Notes under the pieces: model-generated
The model's database searches: none
Told to the model about the DNA's origin: nothing
Seen by the model: the letters and a program-made list of their open reading frames with translations, nothing else
In this document: positions 44,014 to 52,023 of the stretch, piece by piece
Position numbering within the stretch: position 1 is the first letter of the stretch
Layout of the letters: every line of letters starts with the position of its first letter
Made by a program: the position numbers and the translations under genes
Origin: an uncultured Pedosphaera sp.
Lineage (GTDB): Bacteria; Verrucomicrobiota; Verrucomicrobiia; Limisphaerales; Pedosphaeraceae
DNA: 64,000 nucleotides
Direction of reading: 5' to 3'
Assembly (NCBI GenBank): GCA_903918755.1
Contig: CAIXFN010000018.1
Coordinates: forward strand, 1-64,000

Positions 44014-45534
44014 TCAAAATTCCCAGTGAAGTCGGGCGCCAAAAATCGAAACGGGGCCGCGATCCCGGTTGAACGCCGGGTTGGTGATGAATTGGTAGTC
44101 CAGCGTGGCATGGGTGCCGGGGCAAATTTTGAAATCATAATACACTTCCAGAAGCTTTTCCCAGCCGTAGCTCAAGGCGCCATCACCCGCCAGAATGCCG
44201 GTGCCGCCCGCCGCAAAGAATTTCCGGTGCGCAGGCGCGATATCATTGGCCACTCCCGCCCAACCGAAGGTGTCGCCAGACCGGCCCCAAGCTTCGCCTT
44301 TGACGCTGATGCCCGCGGTCGCAGTGTAATCCACATCGCTGAAAACCCAGGCTTCGCTTCGGCCATCGCTCCAACCGACCCGCGAGAAGAAGCCAACATT
44401 TTTCATGATTTCCTGTTCCCAGTTCAGACCGAAACCGAATTTGAACCGCCCGGCGCGGGTCGCCGGGATATCAACAGGCCGGGTGGGATCATTAATGGCC
44501 GTTTGATAGCGCCCCATGTTGGCATGATTTAGATAAGCCAAAAGCCGGAGGACACCGGGATGGCGGCCGATAGTGTAATGGCGCTCCCCTTCCGTGACCA
44601 TTCCCCAGGACTCTAAAAGTGGACCATCATTGGCCGAACCGACATGCGGCCATTTGAGATACTGGTCTTCTGCGGTTAAGCCGTTCGGAACATCCGCCAA
44701 TTGGAAAAATCCATAACGGAGCGCCCATTCGGGTTGCTGCAACTCCACCGCGAAACCGGTGGTGTATCCGAGCGCGTCCGCAGGATAATCCCAGGCTTCG
44801 TTGGCCATGAGCGACCAGTTCATGAATTGAGTGCGGGGATCATTTGCGTAAGCATTTTTGTCGAAGATATCCTTGGGGCTAAATCGGCCCAGTGTGAGGG
44901 TGAGGCGGGTAACATCCTGCCTGCCGCCCAACGTAAGCTGGTCGGCTGGCACATCCTCCTCCCCGCCGCCAAAGCCCAGGGTTTGCCGGATAAAGAGCCG
45001 CGCGATGGTCCCGTTCGGAACCCCACTGCCAAGCTTGAAGGCTTCGCCGTTCGGAAAACCTTCCACCCCGAAAGTATTGCCCAGTCCAAATCCCTGCCAC
45101 ATCAATCCGTCGAGGTGTGCCTCGGCTCCCGGCCACAACCGGACACCGAAGAATAAATCAAGGGATATGGTTTCGCGAGTTTCCCCGCCCTGGGGCAGGC
45201 TGTTGGGTCCGGAATACTTTGCCGGAATCGCCGGATAGCCCTGCACGATATCGGTATTCTGCAGGTGCCAATCCCAAAAGCGCTCCGCCCCATCCGCCCG
45301 CCCTTCGGCGGGGCTTAAGCCGGTGCGCGCAGATCCGGGTAGATCTGCGGGAACGGAAGTTTCTGAAGCATTGGTGCCGTCCAGCCCGCGGGTCGCGGAA
45401 CACGGCGGCTCGTCCGCTGGGGCAGCGCAAACTTTCTTGGCGGCAGTTCCCCAAAGCAAACCAGCAGCCAGCCAAAAGGTGATTCTATTTTTTCCCCTGC
45501 CCCCCTCCCGGGCAAATGTCTCGAGTCGCTTCAT
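44014..45534 (-). CDS. OprB-like carbohydrate-selective porin
   Basis: A 506-residue outer-membrane protein with a signal peptide (FWLAAGLLWGTAAKKVCAA), a variable region, and then a large beta-barrel with alternating aromatic strands. FWDWHLQNTDIVQGYPA, GRFSPKDIFDKNAYANDPR, WSLMANEAWDYPADALGYT, GLNWEQEIMKN and the terminal strand GARLHWEF are characteristic of the OprB/porin-B family. The final Phe fits recognition by the BAM complex. It is transcribed divergently from an MntR-type regulator, and the two genes share a 90-base AT-rich control region. This makes metal-responsive expression likely, but the transported solute is unknown. Confidence 0.88.
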   Translation of the reverse strand: MKRLETFAREGGRGKNRITFWLAAGLLWGTAAKKVCAAPADEPPCSATRGLDGTNASETSVPADLPGSARTGLSPAEGRADGAERFWDWHLQNTDIVQGYPAIPAKYSGPNSLPQGGETRETISLDLFFGVRLWPGAEAHLDGLMWQGFGLGNTFGVEGFPNGEAFKLGSGVPNGTIARLFIRQTLGFGGGEEDVPADQLTLGGRQDVTRLTLTLGRFSPKDIFDKNAYANDPRTQFMNWSLMANEAWDYPADALGYTTGFAVELQQPEWALRYGFFQLADVPNGLTAEDQYLKWPHVGSANDGPLLESWGMVTEGERHYTIGRHPGVLRLLAYLNHANMGRYQTAINDPTRPVDIPATRAGRFKFGFGLNWEQEIMKNVGFFSRVGWSDGRSEAWVFSDVDYTATAGISVKGEAWGRSGDTFGWAGVANDIAPAHRKFFAAGGTGILAGDGALSYGWEKLLEVYYDFKICPGTHATLDYQFITNPAFNRDRGPVSIFGARLHWEF

Positions 45535-45542
45535 TGCATGTG

Positions 45543-45560
45543 TTTTATAATATTATCAAA
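45543..45560. promoter_or_regulatory. 18-bp palindrome between porin and MntR-type genes
   Basis: TTTTATAATATTATCAAA reads the same on both strands except for one base pair (16 of 18 positions symmetrical), with a perfect ATAATATTAT core. It lies just upstream of the porin start and about 65-80 bases before the regulator start. A TATAAT at 45588-45593 is a candidate -10 box of the regulator. The size and position suit a DtxR/MntR-type dimer operator; the sequence is not identical to known MntR boxes. Confidence 0.55.
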
Positions 45561-45624
45561 GTATTTAGTCCACTGTTTTGTTTTACTTATAATACATTTT
45601 CTGTTTCTCTTAAACGACCGAACC

Positions 45625-46125
45625 ATGCAGAATCACTGGAAATCGTTCCCGGTGTTTGCTATGCAAGAAGTAATGTCAACGAAGCGAGTGAACTCAGCCA
45701 GGGCGACGGCGACACGGTCGGAATCCACCGAGGACCATTTGGAGCGGATCCAGGAATTGGTGGACCTGAAGGGGTATGCCCGCGTATCGGACATTGCGGT
45801 GTCCCTGGGCTTGAGCCGATCAACGGTGTCCAACATGGTCCGCCGCCTGGCCCAGCGGGGTTTTGTGAATTACGAAAAGTATCGCGGCTTCACCCTCACC
45901 ACGGAAGGCCGCGCAGTGGCGAACCATGTTAAAGTGCGCCATGAAACGTTGACGGAAATGCTGCAACTTCTGGGGATCAGCCCGGAAACGGTGGCGGTGG
46001 AAGTCGAGGTGATCGAGCATCATCTCCGTCCCGAAACACTCCGGGTTTTTTCACGTTTGGTCCGCTTTTGGCAGGAACACCCCGAACAACTGCAAGCATT
46101 TCTTCGGTACGGCAAAGCGAAATAG
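45625..46125 (+). CDS. MntR/DtxR-family metal-dependent transcriptional regulator
   Basis: A 166-residue regulator with an N-terminal winged helix (RVSDIAVSLGLSRSTVSNMVRRLAQRGFVNYEKYRGFTLT split as a helix-turn-helix plus wing) and the helical dimerisation domain, without the SH3-like domain of larger DtxR proteins. The metal ligands of Bacillus MntR are conserved: Asp37, Glu40, His106, Glu128, Glu131 and His132. It should bind Mn2+ (or Fe2+) and repress. It is divergent from an OprB-like porin with a palindrome between them. ATG 45625, 45661 and 45673 are possible starts; the first gives a tail longer than usual. Confidence 0.88.
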   Translation: MQNHWKSFPVFAMQEVMSTKRVNSARATATRSESTEDHLERIQELVDLKGYARVSDIAVSLGLSRSTVSNMVRRLAQRGFVNYEKYRGFTLTTEGRAVANHVKVRHETLTEMLQLLGISPETVAVEVEVIEHHLRPETLRVFSRLVRFWQEHPEQLQAFLRYGKAK

Positions 46126-46163
46126 AACTGCGCCACTTAAGCCAAGCCATTACCAACCGAAAA

Positions 46164-46207
46164 GCCCTCCCAACGATGCCAAGCCCGTTTGGGGTGGCGG
46201 TTTTTTT
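46164..46207 (+). terminator. Terminator of the MntR-type gene
   Basis: GCCCTCCCAA and TTGGGGTGGC form an imperfect 10-bp stem (two mismatches) followed at 46199-46207 by GG and a run of seven Ts, about 40 bases after the regulator stop codon. A second short hairpin (GCCCGT/ACGGGC) lies at 46215-46232. Confidence 0.65.
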
Positions 46208-46343
46208 GATGCCCGCCCGTGGGTAGACGGGCACAAGACTGATGGGGTTGGTGAAGGATGCGCGGATTGGCCAAGGTTGGGCAGGGTGTTCACGGAGGCG
46301 CAGGCCGCCTGCAGGCGGAACTCCGAACCGGGGGCGGTGAATC

Positions 46344-46419
46344 TGGTAGCCCCATCCAGAATTGAACTGGAATAACACGTTTAGGAAACGCGGGCTCTAT
46401 CCATTTGAGCTATGGGGCC
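46344..46419 (-). tRNA. tRNA-Arg(CCU)
   Basis: The minus strand from 46419 folds as a cloverleaf: acceptor GGCCCCA with TGGGGCT, D stem GCTC/GAGC, anticodon stem CGCGT/ACGTG with loop TTCCTAA, T stem TCCAG/CTGGA, discriminator A and an encoded CCA end (46344-46346). The anticodon CCU reads AGG (arginine). Acceptor pair 1-72 is a G-U. Confidence 0.93.
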
Positions 46420-46632
46420 GACCGGGGAAAACATTACCCGCGGCGGACATTCCCGCAAGCCGGAATGCGCCCACGCCGGCCGGCAGACACGGCCCGCCCG
46501 GGTAACCGGCACTGAGGGCACAATGGGTCTTCGGGGGAGGGATTTTCGAAAACGCGCGAAGCGCGAGGAAATAAGGGGGTGGATTTTTGGTCGATACTGC
46601 GCCATAATGCCGACAACGAATTAATCATTACT

Positions 46633-46956
46633 ATGAATCTGATCAAAATTACCGGATTGGGATTGTTACTCGCCGGCTGTCTGGCCGGCCCCATGGCGAA
46701 AGCCGACGACGCCGCGGCGAAACCGAAGCCGTACACGCTGAAAGTCTGCCCGGTTTCCGATGAAAAACTCGGCGGGGACATGGGCGAGGCTTACACCTTC
46801 GTTTACGGCAAAACCAAGGACAGCGCCGGACGCGAAATCAAGCTGTGCTGCAAATCCTGCCTGAAGGATTTCGAAAAGAGCCCGAAGAAATTCCTCAAGA
46901 AGATTGACGCCGCCGAAGCCAAAGAGGCCAAGGCCGCCAAAGAAAAGAAGAGCTGA
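46633..46956 (+). CDS. Small Cys-rich lipoprotein, YHS/TRASH-like
   Basis: A 107-residue exported protein. The N-terminus has a lipobox, LLAGC with lipid-bearing Cys16. The remainder has Cys39 in KVCPVSDEKLG and LCCKSCLKDF with Cys72, Cys73 and Cys76, then KSPKKFLKKI and a Lys/Ala-rich tail (EAKEAKAAKEKKS). The CPVS...CC.SC...F...P..F pattern resembles the metal-binding YHS/TRASH-type zinc-ribbon-like domains, often attached to copper or heavy-metal handling proteins. No partner gene is adjacent. A terminator follows. Confidence 0.78.
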   Translation: MNLIKITGLGLLLAGCLAGPMAKADDAAAKPKPYTLKVCPVSDEKLGGDMGEAYTFVYGKTKDSAGREIKLCCKSCLKDFEKSPKKFLKKIDAAEAKEAKAAKEKKS

Positions 46957-47001
46957 GCTGGGCTTCCGCCCGACCCGGCACTTCCCGAGGTCCGCCAACC
47001 C

Positions 47002-47027
47002 CTCCCCTCCCCGGGGGCGGGGTTTTT
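47002..47027 (+). terminator. Terminator after the small lipoprotein gene
   Basis: A CCCC-CCC/GGG-GGGG hairpin with a small mismatch is followed by six Ts (47023-47028 region), about 45 bases after the stop codon at 46956. Confidence 0.65.
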
Positions 47028-47290
47028 TCATGCCCCCCCCTCCGCACCGACCAGGGAAACTGAGGCCTGGCCGAGTAGTACGATGTCGGGCATCGGAGCA
47101 GTCCTGGCAGCCGATTTTCCTGAAGGGCAAAAAAGGGTTACCAATCAACAAATTTCGGGCAGCAGCTCCGCCACATCTCTGGCAAACTAATCTCGCAATA
47201 GGATAAGTGCAGTTGTCCGCGGGTCGCTCAGCAAGGAATGGGCACCTTGGCATGAGAAAACGGCACGCGGCAGTTGAGTTCATTAAGCGG
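47028..47290. other. Intergenic region, no gene seen
   Basis: About 260 bases between terminators. I saw no coding sequence, tRNA or promoter that I can support. Confidence 0.4.
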
Positions 47291-47328
47291 AACGGGCGGT
47301 GGGAGGCAACTTCCACCGCCCGTTTTGC
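47291..47328 (+). terminator. Strong hairpin terminator, orphan
   Basis: AACGGGCGGTGG at 47291-47302 and CCACCGCCCGTT at 47313-47324 form a perfect 12-bp stem with a 10-base loop, followed by TTGC. It faces no plus-strand gene closer than 46956, which already has its own terminator, so an unannotated transcript may end here. Confidence 0.6.
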
Positions 47329-47377
47329 TGTTGGGAAGGTAAGCTTTCGCGACCGGCTCGGCCACCAACCCCACAAA

Positions 47378-47415
47378 GCAAAAGGGGTGGCGAACCAACT
47401 TTGGTTCACCACCCC
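47378..47415 (-). terminator. Terminator of the 1488-residue protein gene
   Basis: GGGGTGGCGAACC (47384-47396) and GGTTCACCACCCC (47403-47415) form a 13-bp stem with one mismatch. On the minus strand it is followed by TTTTGCTTTG. It lies about 25 bases after the stop codon at 47439. Confidence 0.8.
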
Positions 47416-47438
47416 GGTGAGAAGGCCAATAACCGCGA

Positions 47439-50400
47439 TTATTTGTCGTGCATGTGCTCGTGGTCAGCCGCCGGCGTGGGCAGCGGGGCGTCCGGATGAG
47501 CCAGGAGGTAGGCATCGATATCCCGGGTCACAACCAGTTGCCCCCACATCGTCAGGGCATGGCCGGGGAAGGTGCAGACGAATTCCTCGATGCCTTCCGC
47601 CGTGGGAGCGGTCATCTTCAGAGTTTCGCGCTGTCCCGCACCCAGCAATTTGGTGGCGGCAATGATGTCCGGGGTATTCGGCACATAGGGGCGTCCTTTG
47701 CTGTCGAGCTCATCGGGCTTCATCGTGGCGGCCAAGGTTCCGACCTTTTCCCGGGTGCCGGGTTTCACCACGGTGAGGTTATGCGGCATGAAGTCGCCGT
47801 TTTCGAAAATGATTTCGAAGGGTTTGCCGGCTTCCACGAGGATGCGGGGGGTGTCGTAGCGCATTTGTTCTCGGACGGTCTGGATGACGAAGACGGGCAC
47901 GCGCAACTGACGCAGTTCGGCGCGGGCGGCGGTCGCTTTTTCCACCGGCAGGAAGCTGGTGAGATCGGAAGCGAATTGGACGATCTCAATGAATTCCTGG
48001 GCGGTGCGTTTATCAGCAGGAACTTGTTTGGCCCAATTCACCAGAGCGCTGGCAGAGGCGGCAGCCTCGGCTTTCGGCCAGGCGGCACGGGGCAAGGCCC
48101 GCAGACCACGGGCGGCGGTGGCCACTTCCTCCCCCTTCACAATCAAGGAAGTCAGGCTGAAGAAAACTGCGGCCGGTTCATGGTTCATGCTCACAATCGC
48201 GCGGATGGCCGCACGACGGACGACGCTGGAGGGATCCCCGGCCATGTTGAAACGGGAAACGGGGGTGGGAGCGGCATTGCCGGTCCTCTTGAAGACTTCG
48301 CCGCGACCGGCATCCAGCACAGTGAGGGTGAAGTTGGCCAGACGGTTGCCCAAATCACCGTCGGTACGGTTCCAAATGGCAATGGAATCGATCGGGTATT
48401 CGCCGCCCAAATCCACTTCCCACCAGGGACTTTGGACATTCTCGCGGGTGTGGGTGGAAGTATCCGCGCCATAAGCCCCGTCGGTGCGACCATCAATCGC
48501 CCGGGAGGCAATGCCGCCGTTCGAGGTGTTGATCTGCCGCGCCTTGCCCTGGAGGGCAATATTTTTGCCGTCACTGATCACTTCGACTTCGGCCAGGGTG
48601 AGGGTCCCCTTGTCGGGAAGTTCCACGCGGACAAACCGGCCGACGTTGGCCGCCGCTTTGGTGGCGGCGCTGGCACCCGGAATCGGATCCGCCAGCAAGG
48701 GCTTAACCCGGTCATAGGCCTTGGCGCGGAAGTCGGGATCACTCAGGAGCGGAATCCCGTTCAGCAATTCGGCCAACCGGGCCGGCTTCGGGGCGGTTTC
48801 CTGCCACACCGCGGTGAAGGAGTCGTCCGCGAGGGCGAGGGCAGCCCAGGCGGCCTGGTGCAATTCCGGCGATCCCGGTTGGGCGGTCAGTTTGGCGACC
48901 CGTGCGCGCATGGCCTTCAATTCATCCGGGGATTGGAAAACGAGCATCCGGGCGAGACTGCCCGCGGCGGCGGCATCGGTGCCAAGTTTACCCTCGATGG
49001 CCTCCAGGGCGACTTCGGTCCGGGTGACGTTGCGTTCCTTGGCAATCGCCTGCAAGGCCACCAAACGGTCGGCATCAGCGGCATCGTTGCGCATGAAAAT
49101 GGCCGGCAACACACTGCCACTGCGCGGCAGCTTCAACAAATCGGGGGTGGAGATATTTTGGAGCAGGTAATCCAGGCCAGCGGGATTATCCGTGGCGATC
49201 GGCTGACCCGCGGCCAGCGCCTTGCGCCAGAAAGGATCCAGCTGCTTGAGCGTTTCGTGCAAGGTGTAATCGAGATAGTAGTCCAGCGGATGCTTGAGAA
49301 TGGCCAGGGCGACTCCGGCGGCTTCACCGGTGCGGAAGAAACTCGCGGCGCGCACGGCTTCCAAACGGACCCGGGGGCTCTCATCCAGGGCGGCCTTCGC
49401 GAACAGGGCGAGGGCATCGGGGACGCGGTCACGCCAGTAGCACAGCACATGGGCGGCGGCGGCGCGGGCGCGCGGTTCGGGGGAGGCCAGGACGCGCTTG
49501 AGCAAGTTGACGTCCACCACGTTCATCCACTGATGCACCCAGAGGGCTTCGAGCACATTGTGCTCATAACGGGCGTCTTTCCGGTCGAGACCCGCCACCC
49601 AGCGGTTGACCTCGGCGATCACCTGGGCTGGTTCGTGTTTGCCCAGTTCCACTTTGGCCAGGGTCCGGGTCTGGTCTTCCGGGGCCTGCAACAAGGCCAG
49701 CAGCGCAGGAATGGTTTGTTTGTCGATCTTCGGCGGTTTGACGGCGGGGATGCCGTCGTAGGTGATCCGGTAGATACGGCCATGATCATGATCGCGATTC
49801 GGATCCCGCAAATGATGCTGCATGTGACCGATGATCGGGTTGTGCCAGTCCAGCACGTAGATCGCACCGTCGCCACCCACGTTCACGCCGATGGGGCGGA
49901 AGTTCGGGTCGCTGGAGCTCACCAAGTCTTCAATGGTTTCACCCTGCAAACCAGAACCCTCTTCGGTCACCTTGACCATGTACACGCCCTGGAAGCTGAT
50001 GCAGTTGGCGTTCAGGAAATTTCCCTGCATTTCGGCGGGAAAAGCGCGGCTGGACAAAATGCCAGTGCCACCGCACGGACGGGAGGGACGGTTCCAGAAC
50101 TCCTTCATCCCATTATGTTTGGCGGGGTAATCCAAGTGACCGCTAAAGGCGGGCCCGAAATAATTCGCGTTGCCGGTCGCGTCGGTGATGATGTCGTTAC
50201 CCCAGTAATCGAACACCCGACCGTGCGGGTTGGCAAAGCCGTAGGCCACATAAGTTTCAAAACGGCCGGTGCGCGGCTCAAAGCGATAAATCGCGCCGTC
50301 ATTGTTGCGCAAGGGACCATTCACGGTTTCCAACTGGCTGCGGTGGAACACACCGTCACTCAGATAAACCGCGCCGCCGGGGTCAAGGACGAGGGAATTC

Positions 50401-51905
50401 GCCGTATGATGGGAATCCGCGGAATCCAGCCCCATCACCACACGTTCCTTCGTATCCGCCTTGTCGCCACCCTTGCTGTCCCGGACGTACCAAAGATCGG
50501 GCGCCTGCATCAGGAGGATGCCGTCCTTGTAGAACTGGAAGCCGGTCGGCGCATTCAAATCGTCAATGAAATGGGTGCATTTATCGGCGACGCCATCGCC
50601 GTCGGTGTCTTCGAGGATGAGGATGCTATCGCCTTTTTTGCTGTCGGGACGGCGCTCGGGATAATTCGGCCAGACTGAGACCCACAGGCGGCCCTTAGTA
50701 TCCCACGCGGTTTGCACGGGCTTGGCCAGTTCGGGGAACATTTCCTCGCTGGCGAACAGGTTCACCGTCATTTTGGCGTGGACCTTCATTTTGGCGATGG
50801 CCTCTTTGCCGCCCAGGAATTGGAAGGAACCGTCCGCATTCTGACCGCGTTCGTTGGTTTCGACTTTGGTCAGCGCAGGTAGATTGGAATCATCGATCTT
50901 GAGGTCGCCGCCCTTGGCGACGGCCCAGACCCGCTGGTCACGGTTGGCAGTAATGACATCACGCTGGGACATTTCCTCCTGCATCACCTTGAAATTGGAG
51001 ACATAAGGAGCCGGGGCATTGCGGTCGCTGATGAAGCTGCCCTTGGAGGGCTGGTAGGCCAGGGCGGAACGACCGCCATAAACGTTGTAACCGTCCACGG
51101 TCCGGTAACGGCCGTGCCACTCGGCGTTTTTCTCATTGATCGCCGAACGGAGTTTCTCGAAGCCGCCCGCGGGCAACTCAGTGCTGGCCTTGGGGGATTG
51201 GCCGGCGAACAGGCCCTTGAACATGACATCGGCCAGGGCGCGGTCACCGGCTTCACTCAAGTGCAGGCCGTCAATGGTGAGGGATTGGTGTTGGGCGGCG
51301 GCGGCGGCGTATAGCTGGAGGGAAGGCTCGAACAAGTTGACGAACAAGACCCCGTCGGCCGCGGCGACTTCGGCCATGGCGGCGGTGTATTCCCGTAAGT
51401 TGGGATTGTTCGCGGTCGCATCGTCGAAATTCAAATCCTGCACCCGCTCATTGGCGATCGGGGAAAACAGCACGACGCGGGTCTTCCCGTGGCCGGAAAA
51501 ATCCTTGGCTTGGGTTTCCTTCACATATTTGTCGAGGTCGGCCTTAAACTGGTTGATGCCTTCATGGCCCTTGAAAGATTCATTGAAACCGAAGAAGGCA
51601 AACACCACATCGGCCTTTACCCGGCGCAACCATTCATCCGGCGTGCCGAAATTTTCCGAGCGATGGCGGATGGTGATTTCATCACCGGGAACGGCCAGAT
51701 TACGGAAGACCAGATTGGCATCCGGGAATTTGGCGGTGATGAGGGTTTCGAGCCAGCCGGTGTGCTGAAAGCGATCCGGGAGTTCGTTGCCGACAATGGC
51801 GATGTGCTCGCCGGGCTTGAGTTCAAGCTGCGCAGGTGGTTGCTGCGCGCGAACGAAGGACGCTCCGGCCAGCGCCAGGGCTAGTACCAGTATTCGGATT
51901 TTCAT
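47439..51905 (-). CDS. Giant secreted SGNH hydrolase/propeller/HEAT/discoidin/cupredoxin protein
   Basis: A 1488-residue exported protein (signal MKIRILVLALALAGASFVRAQ). In order: an SGNH/GDSL-like hydrolase domain (about 25-265, with IAIVGNELPDRFQ and DGLHLSEAGDRALA); a beta-propeller of the 'PVC-type membrane-bound dehydrogenase' kind (about 370-770; DTDGDGVADKCTHFIDDLNAPTG split over the window is its hallmark); HEAT-like helices (about 780-1090); a discoidin-like domain (about 1130-1250; SPWWEVDLGGEYPIDSI); more helices; and a C-terminal plastocyanin/azurin-like domain with type 1 copper ligands His1375, Cys1444, His1449 and Met1453. The common C-terminal haem c domain is absent and copper may replace it. 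Start ATG 51905. Substrate unknown, probably glycan-related. Confidence 0.85.
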   Translation of the reverse strand: MKIRILVLALALAGASFVRAQQPPAQLELKPGEHIAIVGNELPDRFQHTGWLETLITAKFPDANLVFRNLAVPGDEITIRHRSENFGTPDEWLRRVKADVVFAFFGFNESFKGHEGINQFKADLDKYVKETQAKDFSGHGKTRVVLFSPIANERVQDLNFDDATANNPNLREYTAAMAEVAAADGVLFVNLFEPSLQLYAAAAAQHQSLTIDGLHLSEAGDRALADVMFKGLFAGQSPKASTELPAGGFEKLRSAINEKNAEWHGRYRTVDGYNVYGGRSALAYQPSKGSFISDRNAPAPYVSNFKVMQEEMSQRDVITANRDQRVWAVAKGGDLKIDDSNLPALTKVETNERGQNADGSFQFLGGKEAIAKMKVHAKMTVNLFASEEMFPELAKPVQTAWDTKGRLWVSVWPNYPERRPDSKKGDSILILEDTDGDGVADKCTHFIDDLNAPTGFQFYKDGILLMQAPDLWYVRDSKGGDKADTKERVVMGLDSADSHHTANSLVLDPGGAVYLSDGVFHRSQLETVNGPLRNNDGAIYRFEPRTGRFETYVAYGFANPHGRVFDYWGNDIITDATGNANYFGPAFSGHLDYPAKHNGMKEFWNRPSRPCGGTGILSSRAFPAEMQGNFLNANCISFQGVYMVKVTEEGSGLQGETIEDLVSSSDPNFRPIGVNVGGDGAIYVLDWHNPIIGHMQHHLRDPNRDHDHGRIYRITYDGIPAVKPPKIDKQTIPALLALLQAPEDQTRTLAKVELGKHEPAQVIAEVNRWVAGLDRKDARYEHNVLEALWVHQWMNVVDVNLLKRVLASPEPRARAAAAHVLCYWRDRVPDALALFAKAALDESPRVRLEAVRAASFFRTGEAAGVALAILKHPLDYYLDYTLHETLKQLDPFWRKALAAGQPIATDNPAGLDYLLQNISTPDLLKLPRSGSVLPAIFMRNDAADADRLVALQAIAKERNVTRTEVALEAIEGKLGTDAAAAGSLARMLVFQSPDELKAMRARVAKLTAQPGSPELHQAAWAALALADDSFTAVWQETAPKPARLAELLNGIPLLSDPDFRAKAYDRVKPLLADPIPGASAATKAAANVGRFVRVELPDKGTLTLAEVEVISDGKNIALQGKARQINTSNGGIASRAIDGRTDGAYGADTSTHTRENVQSPWWEVDLGGEYPIDSIAIWNRTDGDLGNRLANFTLTVLDAGRGEVFKRTGNAAPTPVSRFNMAGDPSSVVRRAAIRAIVSMNHEPAAVFFSLTSLIVKGEEVATAARGLRALPRAAWPKAEAAASASALVNWAKQVPADKRTAQEFIEIVQFASDLTSFLPVEKATAARAELRQLRVPVFVIQTVREQMRYDTPRILVEAGKPFEIIFENGDFMPHNLTVVKPGTREKVGTLAATMKPDELDSKGRPYVPNTPDIIAATKLLGAGQRETLKMTAPTAEGIEEFVCTFPGHALTMWGQLVVTRDIDAYLLAHPDAPLPTPAADHEHMHDK

Positions 51906-52023
51906 GATGTGACCAATAACATAGTGCAGACCGAACCCGGGAGTAAAGCGCCCGGTTTCCCAAAAGGGACGCTGCCAGGATCTGAAATGCACCCTTTCTC
52001 GACGCTCTCCGCCGGGGCAAAAT

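Noticed and set aside
47448-50678. Long plus-strand open frame of about 1076 codons
   Set aside because: It lies antisense to the 1488-residue protein, whose domains are clear. The antisense frame is His/Gly/Arg-rich, with no domain or signal peptide, and is explained by GC-rich codon structure.
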